From the NCBI GenBank assembly GCA_035318925.1, contig DATHDS010000013.1:65749-129748 (forward strand): a stretch of 64,000 nt of DNA, read 5' to 3'. Positions 1-8,096 of the stretch are shown in pieces. The DNA is from VAXT01 sp035318925 (GTDB taxonomy: Bacteria > Actinomycetota > Thermoleophilia > Gaiellales > Gaiellaceae). Both the position numbers and the translations under genes were made by a program. Position 1 is the stretch's first letter; every line of letters begins with the position of its first letter. The notes under the pieces were generated by a model. The model saw nothing but the letters and a program-made list of their open reading frames with translations, searched no databases and was not told the DNA's origin.

Positions 1-42
1 GACTTCCACGCGTTGTCCGAAGCGCTGTCGCCCCGGCGCTAG
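1..42 (+). CDS. C-terminal tail of an upstream gene (partial)
   Basis: The first 14 codons of the window read as an open tail DFHALSEALSPRR followed by TAG. The next gene starts 12 bp later, so this is most likely the end of a gene lying outside the window. Too short to identify. The TAG also forms part of a TANNNT box for the next gene. Confidence 0.4.
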   Translation, partial: DFHALSEALSPRR

Positions 43-45
43 GTT
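40..45 (+). promoter_or_regulatory. -10 box (TAGGTT) for the AlkA-like gene
   Basis: TAGGTT ends 8 nt before the ATG at 54. With initiation about 7 nt downstream of the box, the transcript would start at or next to the start codon (leaderless). The pattern recurs through the window. Confidence 0.4.
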
Positions 46-53
46 CTCCGGTC

Positions 54-881
54 ATGGCGCTCCTGCGCATGCCCGAGCCCTACGACTTCGAGCTCTCCAC
101 CGGGCGCTACCGCGCCTTCGGGCGCGATCTCGCGAACCTCTGGCATGAGGATGCCCTGCACCGAGTTGTCGATGGCCGCGAGGTGCGCGTTCGGCCAGTC
201 GACGGAGGCGTCGACGTCGAGCCCCTCGACTCGAGCACCGGGCCGGTCATCCACAAGCTGCTCGGAGCGGAGTTCGACCTCGACGCGTTCTACGGCTTCG
301 CCGCGGGCGATGCGACGCTCGGCGCTCTCGCCGCGGAGCTCCGCGGCCTGCGGCCACCGATCGCGGTCGAGCCGTTCGAAAGCCTCGTGACCTCGATCAC
401 GGCCCAGCAAATCTCCCTGCACGCTGCGTTCGCGATCCGGAACCGGCTGATCGAGCGCTTCGGCGTCCGCGCCGAGCACGCGTATGCGTTCCCGACGCGC
501 GAGCGCATGGCCGGCGCGGAGCCCGAGGAACTGACATCCCTCGGCTTCTCCGGTCGCAAGGCCGAGTACGTCGTCGGGCTCGCGCGGAGCGACCTCGACC
601 TGGCCGGCCTCGGCGCCCTTTCCGACGACGAGGTCAAGAACACGCTCACGGCTCTGCCGGGGATCGGCGAGTGGACCGCGGACTGGTTCCTCGCGCGTCA
701 CCTCGCGCGGCCTCGGGCCTGGCCCGCCGGCGACCTCGTCGTGCGCAAGGCGGTCTCGCGCTTCTACGGCGAGGGTCGAAGCCTCTCGACCCACGAGGTG
801 CGCGCTCTGGGCGAGCGCTTTGCCCCGTTCGAGAACCTGACCGCGCACTACCTGCTCGCGGGCCTCGCGCGTGGCACTTAG
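54..881 (+). CDS. AlkA-like DNA-3-methyladenine glycosylase
   Basis: 275 residues, HhH-GPD superfamily. These enzymes excise alkylated bases from DNA in base-excision repair. The N-terminal part resembles the AlkA N domain. The helix-hairpin-helix is LPGIGEWTADWF, followed by the GPD loop with PAGDLVVRKAV, where Asp227 matches the catalytic aspartate of the family. ATG at 54 has a TANNNT box 8 nt upstream and no Shine-Dalgarno. The downstream GST-like gene overlaps its end by 11 bp, suggesting one transcript. Length is normal for AlkA-type enzymes without an Ada domain. The substrate range cannot be read from the sequence. Confidence 0.85.
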   Translation: MALLRMPEPYDFELSTGRYRAFGRDLANLWHEDALHRVVDGREVRVRPVDGGVDVEPLDSSTGPVIHKLLGAEFDLDAFYGFAAGDATLGALAAELRGLRPPIAVEPFESLVTSITAQQISLHAAFAIRNRLIERFGVRAEHAYAFPTRERMAGAEPEELTSLGFSGRKAEYVVGLARSDLDLAGLGALSDDEVKNTLTALPGIGEWTADWFLARHLARPRAWPAGDLVVRKAVSRFYGEGRSLSTHEVRALGERFAPFENLTAHYLLAGLARGT

Positions 882-1467
882 CATCGTGCCCGTGCTGACG
901 CTCTACGACGCCGATCGCTGTCCGTACTGCGCCCGCGTGCGCATCGTGCTCGCGGAGAAAGGTCTCGAGCACGAGACGGTGGTCGTCGACCTCGACGAGC
1001 GTCCGGCCTGGATCTACGAGAAGAACCCGCTCGGCAAGGTCCCGGTGCTCGAGGAGGACGCGTTCGTCCTGCCCGAGTCCGAGGTGATCAACGAATACCT
1101 CGAGGAGCGCTACCCGGAGCCTCCTCTGTGGCCGGCCGATCCCGCCGAGCGAGCTCAGGGCAGGCTCCTCGTGTCTCGCTTCGACCGGCTCAGCCGCCCG
1201 TACTACGCCCTTCGCCGCGGCGACGAGTCCGCTCGGAGCGAGCTCGACGAGCAGCTCGGCGAGTTCGATTCGGTCCTGGCGGGCCGGCCGTTTCTCACCG
1301 GGCGCGACTTCGGGCTCGCAGATGCCGCGTACCTGCCGTGGATCCTGCGCGCCCGCCATGCTCTGAGCGTCGACCTCGAACCGCACGTCCACCTCTCCGA
1401 CTGGGTGGCCCGGACCAGCGAGCGCCGTTCGGTCGCAGCCGAGCTCGAGCTGCTGGCGCCGCGGTGA
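871..1467 (+). CDS. glutathione S-transferase family protein
   Basis: 198 residues with a thioredoxin-fold N-terminal domain (residues about 8-85) and an all-helical C-terminal domain (about 95-190). The N-terminal CPYC at residues 17-20 is a redox or thiol motif as in glutaredoxin-like GSTs, and NPLGKVPVLEEDAFVLPES is the usual GST thiol-binding region with cis-Pro and Glu-Ser. GTG at 871 overlaps the glycosylase stop. GTG at 886 or 892 would remove only 5-7 residues. Actinobacteria usually lack glutathione, so the real thiol partner may be mycothiol or another thiol; this is inference. Confidence 0.8.
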   Translation: MALSIVPVLTLYDADRCPYCARVRIVLAEKGLEHETVVVDLDERPAWIYEKNPLGKVPVLEEDAFVLPESEVINEYLEERYPEPPLWPADPAERAQGRLLVSRFDRLSRPYYALRRGDESARSELDEQLGEFDSVLAGRPFLTGRDFGLADAAYLPWILRARHALSVDLEPHVHLSDWVARTSERRSVAAELELLAPR

Positions 1468-2456
1468 CGACCCGCGAGCCGGCCGAGGCGGATTTCCCGG
1501 TTCTCGAGGAGCTCGTCGCCGCGTACCTGGACGAGCACTGGACGAGGCCGTTCCCGCCCCCGCCGCTGCCCGACTCGTATCTCCGTGAAGGCCGCGTCGT
1601 CGTCGCCGAGGCCGACGGCGAGGTCGTCGGGCTCGCGAAGGGAGAGCTCCGCGCTGGCCTTGGTCACGTCAGCCTCGTCTACGTCCGCCCCGAGGCGCGC
1701 GGGCAGGGCGCCGGCAAGGAGCTCATCCGAGAGCTCGTCGCGTACTTTCGCGAGCAGGGAGTCGAGCACGTCTCGCTGAACGTCGAAGTGCCGAACGAAG
1801 AGGCGCTTGCGTACTGGCGCAGGCTTGGCTTCACCGACTACCGGCGCTCGCTCGTGACCGATCTCGACTCGCTCGGGGAACGGCTCGCGGGCGGGGCCGT
1901 GCCTTCCAACGGATCGGTGCACGTTCAGACCGACGACCAGGCTGCCGTCGAGAAGGCCGTCGCCCGTTTCGGCCCGCGCATCGTGCGGTCGCGGGCAACG
2001 GTCGTCTCTGCGCCGGCGAACGGGTGGATCGGGGTCTACGACGAATCCGCGGCCGCCGAGCCCGACCGGCTCCGCAAGCTCGCCTCGGAGCTCTCGTACG
2101 TCACCGGCGGGGTCGTGATCGCGCTGAGCGCGGAGCGGGGCGCGGTCGTGAGGCTCATCGCCTTCGAGCGAGGCCAGATGATGGACGAGTATCTCTCGGT
2201 GCCCGAGTACTACGGAGCGCTGCCGCCGGGCGACGCGATGGCCCTGCGCGCAAACCCGACGCTGCTCTCCCGCCTCACCGGCGCCGAGCCGGCGGCCATT
2301 CGCGCCGTGGCGCGTGTCGCCGACTCGCCCGCCGAGTTGCCGTCGCCCGAGGAGCACTTCGCCCAGCTGGCCGAGGTGCTCGGGATCCAGGGCGCCGGCC
2401 TGAGCCTCGACGAGGCCGAGCAGCTCGAAGGCGCGGTGGCGGTCGAGCACTCCTGA
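1464..2456 (+). CDS. GNAT acetyltransferase fused to an unrecognised C-terminal domain
   Basis: 330 residues. Residues about 1-140 are a GNAT N-acetyltransferase fold. The acetyl-CoA loop is in VYVRPEARGQGAGKEL, followed by the beta-bulge NVEVPNEEALAYWRRLGFTDYRR. Residues about 150-330 form a second domain (starting near GSVHVQTDD) that I do not recognise, with an acidic C-terminus. The start GTG overlaps the GST stop as GTGA, and the stop overlaps the next ATG as ATGA, so it sits inside a translationally coupled operon. An open frame continues upstream to 1128 but runs through the GST gene. The substrate is unknown. Confidence 0.75.
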   Translation: MTTREPAEADFPVLEELVAAYLDEHWTRPFPPPPLPDSYLREGRVVVAEADGEVVGLAKGELRAGLGHVSLVYVRPEARGQGAGKELIRELVAYFREQGVEHVSLNVEVPNEEALAYWRRLGFTDYRRSLVTDLDSLGERLAGGAVPSNGSVHVQTDDQAAVEKAVARFGPRIVRSRATVVSAPANGWIGVYDESAAAEPDRLRKLASELSYVTGGVVIALSAERGAVVRLIAFERGQMMDEYLSVPEYYGALPPGDAMALRANPTLLSRLTGAEPAAIRAVARVADSPAELPSPEEHFAQLAEVLGIQGAGLSLDEAEQLEGAVAVEHS

Positions 2457-3136
2457 TGAAGGTCGTCCTGCTTCATGCCTTCCCGCTCGACGAGCGGATG
2501 TGGGAGCCGCAGCGGGACACCCTCGCGGAGCACGACGTCGTCGCACCGAACCTCTACGACCTCGGCGGCAACTCGATCGACGCGTGGGCCGGGCGGATCC
2601 TCGACGAAGAGCCGGGCGACCTCGTTCCCGTCGGCGCCTCGATGGGGGGCTACGTCGCGCTGGCAATGGCCCGGCACGCGCCGGAACGCATCCGCGGCCT
2701 GCTTCTCGCCGGCTCGCGTCCCGACGCCGACACGCCCGAGCGGCGAGCCGGACGGGCCGACACGATCAAACTGATCGAGGAAGCCGGAGCAGAAGGGCTC
2801 TGGGAGAACCAGCGCGAGAAGCTCTTCGCCGGAGAGCCTCCCGGCTCGGCAAGAGAGATGGCGCTCGACCGGGACCCCGAAGAGCTGGTCCGCGGCGTCG
2901 AGGCGCTACGGGGCCGGGCCGACAGCAGCGCAATCCTGCCCTCGCTTCAGGTACCGGTCGTCTTCGGTCTCGGCGCAGGCGATCTCTTCTTCTCGGTCGA
3001 GGAGGCCGCCGCGTCTGCGAAGCAGGCTCCGCTGGGCCGCCTGGTCGTCTTCGAGCGCTCGAGGCACCTACCCAACCTCGAGCAACCTGCCGAGTTCAAC
3101 CAGACGTTGCTCGAGCTCCTTGCTTCGGCAGGCTGA
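2456..3136 (+). CDS. alpha/beta hydrolase
   Basis: 226 residues, a compact alpha/beta hydrolase. VVLLHAFPLDERMW forms the oxyanion-hole region. The nucleophile elbow is GASMGG, the acid is probably the Asp in GLGAGDLFF, and the base is His in RSRHLPNLEQP near the C-terminus. The ATG overlaps the preceding stop by one base (ATGA), so it is the last gene of a four-gene coupled set starting at 54. Its 3' end overlaps the convergent DUF72 gene by 41 bp. The substrate cannot be predicted. Confidence 0.8.
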   Translation: MKVVLLHAFPLDERMWEPQRDTLAEHDVVAPNLYDLGGNSIDAWAGRILDEEPGDLVPVGASMGGYVALAMARHAPERIRGLLLAGSRPDADTPERRAGRADTIKLIEEAGAEGLWENQREKLFAGEPPGSAREMALDRDPEELVRGVEALRGRADSSAILPSLQVPVVFGLGAGDLFFSVEEAAASAKQAPLGRLVVFERSRHLPNLEQPAEFNQTLLELLASAG

Positions 3137-4052
3137 TCGGAAGGCCCTTCTTCGCCAGCAGATCCCGGAGCATCTCGGCGTTCGTCGGCGCCTGGGCGAC
3201 CTCGCGGCTGCCGACCCGGCTCCGGTTGTTGTTGTTGAACAGCACGTAGGCCTCCTCGGCCTGCTCGGAGAGATCCTTCAGGGGGCCGACCCACTCGGCG
3301 AGCTCGTCCTCCGAGTAGAGATAGTCGAACCGCTCCGCGGCGCTTCCGCCGCGCGAGTTCCAGGTCTCGGCATTCCGGCCGTGCAGGCGGACGTAGAGGA
3401 TCGGCGTCGTCAGCGCAAAGACCGTCAGCGGCACGTTCTTCCCTTCCGAGCGGGGCGCGTCGACGACGACATGTGACATGCGGTGCTCCTCGAGGAAGCG
3501 CAGCGTTTCCTCGCGATGCTCCTCGTCGAGCCAGCTCCGGTGGCGGAACTCGACGAGCATCTCGTCCCCGCCGACCTGCTCGCGGGCCCAGGCGAGGTAG
3601 CCGAAGGAGGCCTCCTTCGGGACGACGTACGGCGGGAACTGGAAGAGCAGCCCGCCCAGCTTCCCGGCTGTGCGCAGCGGCTCGAGCGCCTCGAGGAAGC
3701 GGCGGAAGACCTCGGCCCGAAACTCCCGCGGCGGGCGGTCGACCCGGCCGCGCTCGTCCTTCGGCGCCGCGTCGCGCAGGTCGGGCGGCAGCTGCTCGAC
3801 CTTCACCGGGTGCCGGGTCATGACGCCGAAGGCCTTCACGTGCATCACGAACCCGTCCGGCGTCCGCTCGGCCCAGCGCTCGACCATCCCCACATCCGGC
3901 AGGCGGTAGTAGGTCGAGTCCACCTCGACGGTGTCGAAATGCTCGGCGTAGTAGCGCAGCCGCTCCCCGGGCGGCACGCCTTTTGGGTACCAGTACTTCG
4001 AAAGCGCTTCGTCGGCCCACGAGCAAGTGCCGACGCGAATGACGGCGCCCAT
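3096..4052 (-). CDS. DUF72 family protein
   Basis: 318 residues. DUF72 proteins adopt a TIM-barrel-like fold of unknown function. Visible family features are the N-terminal IRVGTCSW, the region FDTVEVDSTYYRLP, the motif LLFQFPP, VEFRHRSW, and YVRLHGRNAETW; the C-terminal FNNNNRS matches the family's asparagine-rich turn. The start ATG directly abuts the stop codon of the exported-protein gene, with GAGAAAG as a ribosome-binding site inside that gene's end, so the two are co-transcribed. Its 3' end overlaps the hydrolase gene on the other strand. Confidence 0.8.
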   Translation of the reverse strand: MGAVIRVGTCSWADEALSKYWYPKGVPPGERLRYYAEHFDTVEVDSTYYRLPDVGMVERWAERTPDGFVMHVKAFGVMTRHPVKVEQLPPDLRDAAPKDERGRVDRPPREFRAEVFRRFLEALEPLRTAGKLGGLLFQFPPYVVPKEASFGYLAWAREQVGGDEMLVEFRHRSWLDEEHREETLRFLEEHRMSHVVVDAPRSEGKNVPLTVFALTTPILYVRLHGRNAETWNSRGGSAAERFDYLYSEDELAEWVGPLKDLSEQAEEAYVLFNNNNRSRVGSREVAQAPTNAEMLRDLLAKKGLPISLPKQGARATSG

Positions 4053-5075
4053 TTACTTTCTCGGCTTTGCGAGCACGTATGTGGTTGCGATGGCGAAGGA
4101 GCGCGTCGCCGTCTTGCAGCCCTGCGGGGCCTCGGGTAACGGCATCGCCGGACAGCTGGCCAGGTCTCCGATGAAGATGACCTCGGCGCTAAAGCGCGTC
4201 TTGCGCTTGATCTTCTTTCGAATCGTGAAGCGCCCGCTGCGATTCGTCTTCCCACTGCCCACTGCCAGGCTCTTGCCGGGCGAGTACAGCTCGACGGTCG
4301 CGTTTGGGAACCCTGCCCGATCGACGAACAGCCTGCCCTGCAGGAGCACAACCCCGTGCTTCAGCCGCTTGACGGTCAGGCTCAGGCTGACCCGCCCCGG
4401 GACCACGGCCTGCCCCTCGGTCGTCCCGGCCGGATTTGGCGTCGCCGTACCGGCCGTGAAGGGAGTGAACGTCGCGCGCCACAGGCGATCTGTCGTATTG
4501 GGCGGATTGGTGAAGACGTTCTTGATCGAAAAGAACGCGAAGAGCAGCTGGGCCCCGGGAGGCGTGCCGGGCGGGCCCTCGAGGCAGAACTGGATCTTGC
4601 CCGAGGCGAACAACGCCTCCGGTCCTGAAGTGATCGGATCGACGTAGAGGTAGATGACGACCGGCGTCTGGGCGACGGCGACGCTGAGCCTCCAGACGGC
4701 TGCATGCTGGCCGGGAGCGCAAGCATCGCTGAGATGTGCCGCCGGATCGTCGACCTTGACGAGGCCGTTGACGTCGGTCTCCATGTTTCCGCTGTTGCGG
4801 AGGATGAACCTCGCGCTGACGTCGCCGATCTTCAGGCCGAGCCTCTGGTTCAGGCTCACCCGGTAGCCGACCGGCGCATAGATGGTGTCCTTGTACGTGG
4901 CATCGTCCGTCGCGGCCTGGACGTGCCCCAGCACCATCGTCGACGGCTTTCCCGGAGCATTGTTGAGCGCTGTGACGTAGAGGCTCGGGGTGTAGTCCGC
5001 CCACGCCGACCCCACGAACGCGAGCGTGGCGAGTGCCGCGCAGGCGGTGATCGCCAACCGGATTGACCCTCTCAT
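4053..5075 (-). CDS. exported protein of unknown function
   Basis: 340 residues. A Sec signal peptide is visible at residues 1-26 (MRGSIRL, then a hydrophobic core ending in GSAWA). The mature part is rich in beta-branched residues, has no membrane segment after the signal, and ends in a basic stretch. A region near residue 250 (LSLTVKRLKHGVVLLQGRL) resembles bacterial Ig-like or carboxypeptidase-regulatory beta-sandwiches, but I cannot assign a family. AGGAAAGGA lies about 6 nt before the ATG. It is the first gene of a two-gene unit with the DUF72 gene. Confidence 0.6.
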   Translation of the reverse strand: MRGSIRLAITACAALATLAFVGSAWADYTPSLYVTALNNAPGKPSTMVLGHVQAATDDATYKDTIYAPVGYRVSLNQRLGLKIGDVSARFILRNSGNMETDVNGLVKVDDPAAHLSDACAPGQHAAVWRLSVAVAQTPVVIYLYVDPITSGPEALFASGKIQFCLEGPPGTPPGAQLLFAFFSIKNVFTNPPNTTDRLWRATFTPFTAGTATPNPAGTTEGQAVVPGRVSLSLTVKRLKHGVVLLQGRLFVDRAGFPNATVELYSPGKSLAVGSGKTNRSGRFTIRKKIKRKTRFSAEVIFIGDLASCPAMPLPEAPQGCKTATRSFAIATTYVLAKPRK

Positions 5076-5155
5076 CGAGACGTCCTTTCCTCGGAGTTCA
5101 TGACTTGAGACGGCAAGACCACCGCTGAGTTAACGGGCGCCACACGGCATGAGCC

Positions 5156-5161
5156 TACAAT
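5156..5161 (+). promoter_or_regulatory. -10 box (TACAAT) for murI
   Basis: TACAAT ends 6 nt before the GTG at 5168 and there is no ribosome-binding site in between, consistent with leaderless initiation of the murI operon. Confidence 0.5.
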
Positions 5162-5167
5162 CGGGGC

Positions 5168-5989
5168 GTGGATTCGCGGCCGGTCGGGGTCTTCGACTCG
5201 GGAACGGGCGGGCTGACCGTCCTGCACGAGTGCCTGGTGACGATGCCGCACGAGGACTTTCTCTACCTCGGCGACCTCGCCCGGCTTCCGTACGGGCCGC
5301 GCCCGCTCGACGAGATCCGGGGCTTCGCCGGCGAAATCGCCGGCTACCTCGAGGGCCAGGGCGTCAAGCTGATCGTCGTGGCCTGCAACGCGGCCACCTC
5401 GGCCGCGCTGCCGGAGCTTCAGGAGCGGCTGGCGGTGCCGATTGTCGGCGTCATCACGCCCGAGGCCCACGCGGCCGTCCAGACGACGCGAAACCGGCGA
5501 ATCGGACTGCTCGCGACCCAGGCGACCGTGACGGCGGGCCGCTACGCGGAGCTCGTCCACGCGCTCGACGCCGGCGTCCGCTTCTTCCCGGTCGCCTGCC
5601 CGCGCCTCGTGCCGCTGATCGAGAGCGACGAGCCGTTCGGGGCGGAGACCGTTGCCGTCGTCCGCGAGTACGCGGCGCCGTTGAAGCAGGCCGGCGTCGA
5701 CACGGTCATTCTCGGCTGTACGCATTATCCGTTGATCCGGCCGATCTTCCAGCGCGTCTTCGGCCGCGGCGTGACGCTTGTCTTCTCGGCGGAGGAGACC
5801 GCCCGCGAAGTGGCGGAGACGCTCGAGCGAAAGGAGATCGGCAACGAGCCGAGCCGGGAGGGCGCTTATCGCTTCCTGACGACCGGCGACCCCGAGCGCT
5901 TCCGCGTGCTCGGCGAGCGTTTCCTCCAGCTGCCGCTCGGCGAGGTCGAGCAGGTGGCGATCGCCGAGCTGGAGGCGGCAGCGGCATGA
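5168..5989 (+). CDS. murI: glutamate racemase
   Basis: 273 residues, the usual MurI length. It interconverts L- and D-glutamate for peptidoglycan. The N-terminal GVFDSGTGGLTVL holds the first catalytic-site Asp-Ser. The two catalytic cysteines lie in VVACNAATSA and LGCTHYPLIRP. GTG at 5168 is preceded by TACAAT 6 nt upstream and no Shine-Dalgarno. It is the first gene of murI-rph-mgtC-rdgB, whose members overlap by 4-13 bp; murI, rph and rdgB are frequent neighbours in actinobacteria. Confidence 0.95.
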   Translation: MDSRPVGVFDSGTGGLTVLHECLVTMPHEDFLYLGDLARLPYGPRPLDEIRGFAGEIAGYLEGQGVKLIVVACNAATSAALPELQERLAVPIVGVITPEAHAAVQTTRNRRIGLLATQATVTAGRYAELVHALDAGVRFFPVACPRLVPLIESDEPFGAETVAVVREYAAPLKQAGVDTVILGCTHYPLIRPIFQRVFGRGVTLVFSAEETAREVAETLERKEIGNEPSREGAYRFLTTGDPERFRVLGERFLQLPLGEVEQVAIAELEAAAA

Positions 5990-6699
5990 CAAGGCCGAGC
6001 GGGCGGGCAGCCGACGAGCTTCGGGAGCTCGAGATCCAGCCGGACTATCTCGAGCAGGCGAACGGCTCGGCCCTGATCTCGTTCGGCAAGACTCGTGTGC
6101 TCTGCACGGCGTCGATCGAGGAGGGCGTCCCCCGCTGGATCGCCGGCCGGGGCAAGGGGTGGCTGACGGCCGAGTACTCGATGCTGCCGGCCTCGACGGG
6201 TCAGCGCACACAGCGCGAGGCGAGCTCGGGAAAGCAGAAGGGCCGCACGGTCGAGATCCAGCGGCTGATCGGCCGCGCTCTGCGCGCCGTCGCCGATCTC
6301 GATGCGCTCGGCGAGCGGACGCTCTGGATCGACTGCGACGTCATCCAGGCCGACGGCGGCACCCGCTGCGCGTCGATCTCGGGCGCATACGTCGCGGCGC
6401 GGCGCGCGCTCGATCACATGGGCCTCGGGAAAGTGCTCACCGATTCGGTCGGCGCCGTCTCGGTCGGAATCGTCGAGGGCGAGTCCCTGCTCGACCTCGA
6501 CTACGTGGAGGATTCGTCGGCCGAGGTGGACGTCAACGTCGTCATGGCCGGCGACGGACGGCTGATCGAGGTGCAGGCGACGGCCGAGCGGGCGCCGCTC
6601 GACCGCGACCAGCTCGACGAGCTGCTCGATCTCGCGGCGGCAGGGATCGAGGAGATCGGGCTGGCCCAGCAGGACGCAGCGGAGGCAGTCCGTGCCTGA
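5986..6699 (+). CDS. rph: ribonuclease PH
   Basis: 237 residues. A phosphorolytic 3'-5' exoribonuclease that trims tRNA 3' ends. Family signatures visible are GKTRVLCTASIEEGVPRW, GWLTAEYSMLPAST, the RGRALRAV-like region IQRLIGRALRAVADL, the phosphate-binding area DCDVIQADGGTR, and EVDVNVVMAG near the C-terminus. The start ATG overlaps the murI stop (ATGA), indicating coupled translation. Length is typical. Confidence 0.95.
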   Translation: MTRPSGRAADELRELEIQPDYLEQANGSALISFGKTRVLCTASIEEGVPRWIAGRGKGWLTAEYSMLPASTGQRTQREASSGKQKGRTVEIQRLIGRALRAVADLDALGERTLWIDCDVIQADGGTRCASISGAYVAARRALDHMGLGKVLTDSVGAVSVGIVEGESLLDLDYVEDSSAEVDVNVVMAGDGRLIEVQATAERAPLDRDQLDELLDLAAAGIEEIGLAQQDAAEAVRA

Positions 6700-7372
6700 G
6701 CTCCACTTCACGGAGGTGCTCCTGCGCGTCGTCCTGGCCGGGGTTCTCGGTGGCGCGATCGGTGTCGAGCGCGAGATCAGGGAGCGAGAGGCCGGCCTGC
6801 GGACGCACATGCTCGTCGCCGTCGGCGCCGCGCTCTTCACCCTCGTCTCTGCGTACGGCTGGCACGACTTTCACTTCTCGAACCAGAGCGGGGTCACCTA
6901 CGACCCGACGCGGATCGCCGCGCAGATCGTGACCGGTATCGGCTTTCTCGGCGCCGGCGCGATCATCCGTCAGGGGCTTTCGGTCCGCGGGCTGACGACA
7001 GCGGCGAGCCTCTGGGTCGTGGCCGCGATCGGGATCGCCGCGGGGGCCGGCTACTACACCGGTGCCGTGATCACGACCGTCGTCGTGCTCGTCAGCCTCT
7101 GGCCGCTGCGGATCCTGGCGTACCGGATGATCGAGCGGATCCGGCCGGGAGAGCGGAGGCTCGAGGTCGACCTGCGCGCGAACGAAAGCCCCTCGATTCT
7201 CCTCGAAGCCCTCGAGAGTCACGGAGGAGCGGTGCGGGCTTTCGAGGTGGAGGACTCGCAAGACCGGCGCCGTGTCGTCCTCGACCTGCGACTCGAGGGC
7301 CATCAGCCGCACAGCGTGACGGCGGCGCTCATGCGCCTCGAGCCGGTGCTCGGGGTGCGGTGGACCGACTAG
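6692..7372 (+). CDS. MgtC/SapB family membrane protein
   Basis: 226 residues. The N-terminal about 140 residues form the MgtC/SapB membrane domain, with the family signature GAIGVEREIREREAGLRTHMLV and the helix pair around VTGIGFLGAGAIIRQGLSVRGLTTAASLW. Four to five hydrophobic segments are visible, then a soluble ACT-like C-terminal domain (about 150-226). The family is linked to low-Mg2+ survival and F-type ATPase modulation in some pathogens; here the role is unknown. It overlaps rph by 8 bp and rdgB by 13 bp. Confidence 0.85.
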   Translation: MPELHFTEVLLRVVLAGVLGGAIGVEREIREREAGLRTHMLVAVGAALFTLVSAYGWHDFHFSNQSGVTYDPTRIAAQIVTGIGFLGAGAIIRQGLSVRGLTTAASLWVVAAIGIAAGAGYYTGAVITTVVVLVSLWPLRILAYRMIERIRPGERRLEVDLRANESPSILLEALESHGGAVRAFEVEDSQDRRRVVLDLRLEGHQPHSVTAALMRLEPVLGVRWTD

Positions 7373-7929
7373 CGGTCCTTGCCTCGGGGAACGAGAACAA
7401 GCTCAGGGAGCTGCGCCACGCGCTGCCCGGTTGGCAGCTCGAGCTCCTCGGCGCGGTGGAGTACCCGCCCGAGGACGGCGACACGTACTACGAGAACGCT
7501 CGCGCGAAGGCCGAGTTCGGCCACTCGCTGGCTCCGGGCAACTGGGTGCTGGGTGAGGACTCCGGGGTCGAGATCGCGGCTCTCGGGGGTGGGCCGGGCG
7601 TCACGTCGTCGCGGTGGGCGGCCGGGAGAGAGGCAGAGCGCGCGATCGAGGAGCTGCGCCGCGTCGAGGGCGAGGGCCGCCGAGCCCGTTATGTCTGCGA
7701 GCTCGTCGCCATCGCGCCGGACGGAACCGAGCACCGCGGCACCGGCATCCTCGAAGGCCGAATCGCCGAGGAACCGCGCGGCACCGCAGGCTTCGGCTTC
7801 GATCCGGTCTTCATCCCCGACGGCGAAGAACAAACCGTTGCTGAACTAGGCAACGAGTGGAAGACCAACAACTCCCACCGAGCCCGAGCCGCCAGAGCCC
7901 TCCTCGAAGCCCTCAGTCCAGAGACTTAA
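7360..7929 (+). CDS. rdgB: XTP/dITP diphosphatase (RdgB/HAM1 family)
   Basis: 189 residues. It hydrolyses non-canonical purine nucleoside triphosphates (XTP, dITP, ITP) to prevent their incorporation. Signatures are LASGNENKLREL (N-terminal nucleotide-binding SxNxxK-type), YYENARAKA, VLGEDSGVEI, and GFGFDPVFIPDGEEQTVAEL. GTG at 7360 lies inside the end of mgtC. The TAA stop falls inside the first copy of a palindromic repeat (7928-7946). Confidence 0.93.
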   Translation: MDRLAVLASGNENKLRELRHALPGWQLELLGAVEYPPEDGDTYYENARAKAEFGHSLAPGNWVLGEDSGVEIAALGGGPGVTSSRWAAGREAERAIEELRRVEGEGRRARYVCELVAIAPDGTEHRGTGILEGRIAEEPRGTAGFGFDPVFIPDGEEQTVAELGNEWKTNNSHRARAARALLEALSPET

Positions 7930-8079
7930 GCAACAGTCTGTTGCAAGGAACGACGGGTCCGCCTCAGGCAAGGCCGGACGGCGCAGGTCCAGGGCCTGGC
8001 CCTAGACAGGTGCCCGCGGGACACGTCCAGGTGCCGGCTGGTTCCCTCGCCTTCGAGACCAAGCAACAGTCTGTTGCAA
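7928..8079 (+). repeat. pair of identical palindromic repeats bracketing a 114-bp spacer
   Basis: The 19-mer aagcaacagtctgttgcaa occurs at 7928-7946 and again at 8061-8079. Each copy holds a perfect inverted repeat GCAACAG-T-CTGTTGC, and both are preceded by GAGAC. The spacer contains a further palindrome (agggcc-t-ggccct) and the related words caggtgcccgcggg and gtccaggtgccgg. The unit fills the gap between the convergent rdgB and yihY genes. It looks like a REP- or MITE-type intergenic element; each palindrome could also act as a bidirectional hairpin. Confidence 0.7.
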
Positions 8080-8096
8080 AGTCAGGGGTGGTTGGC

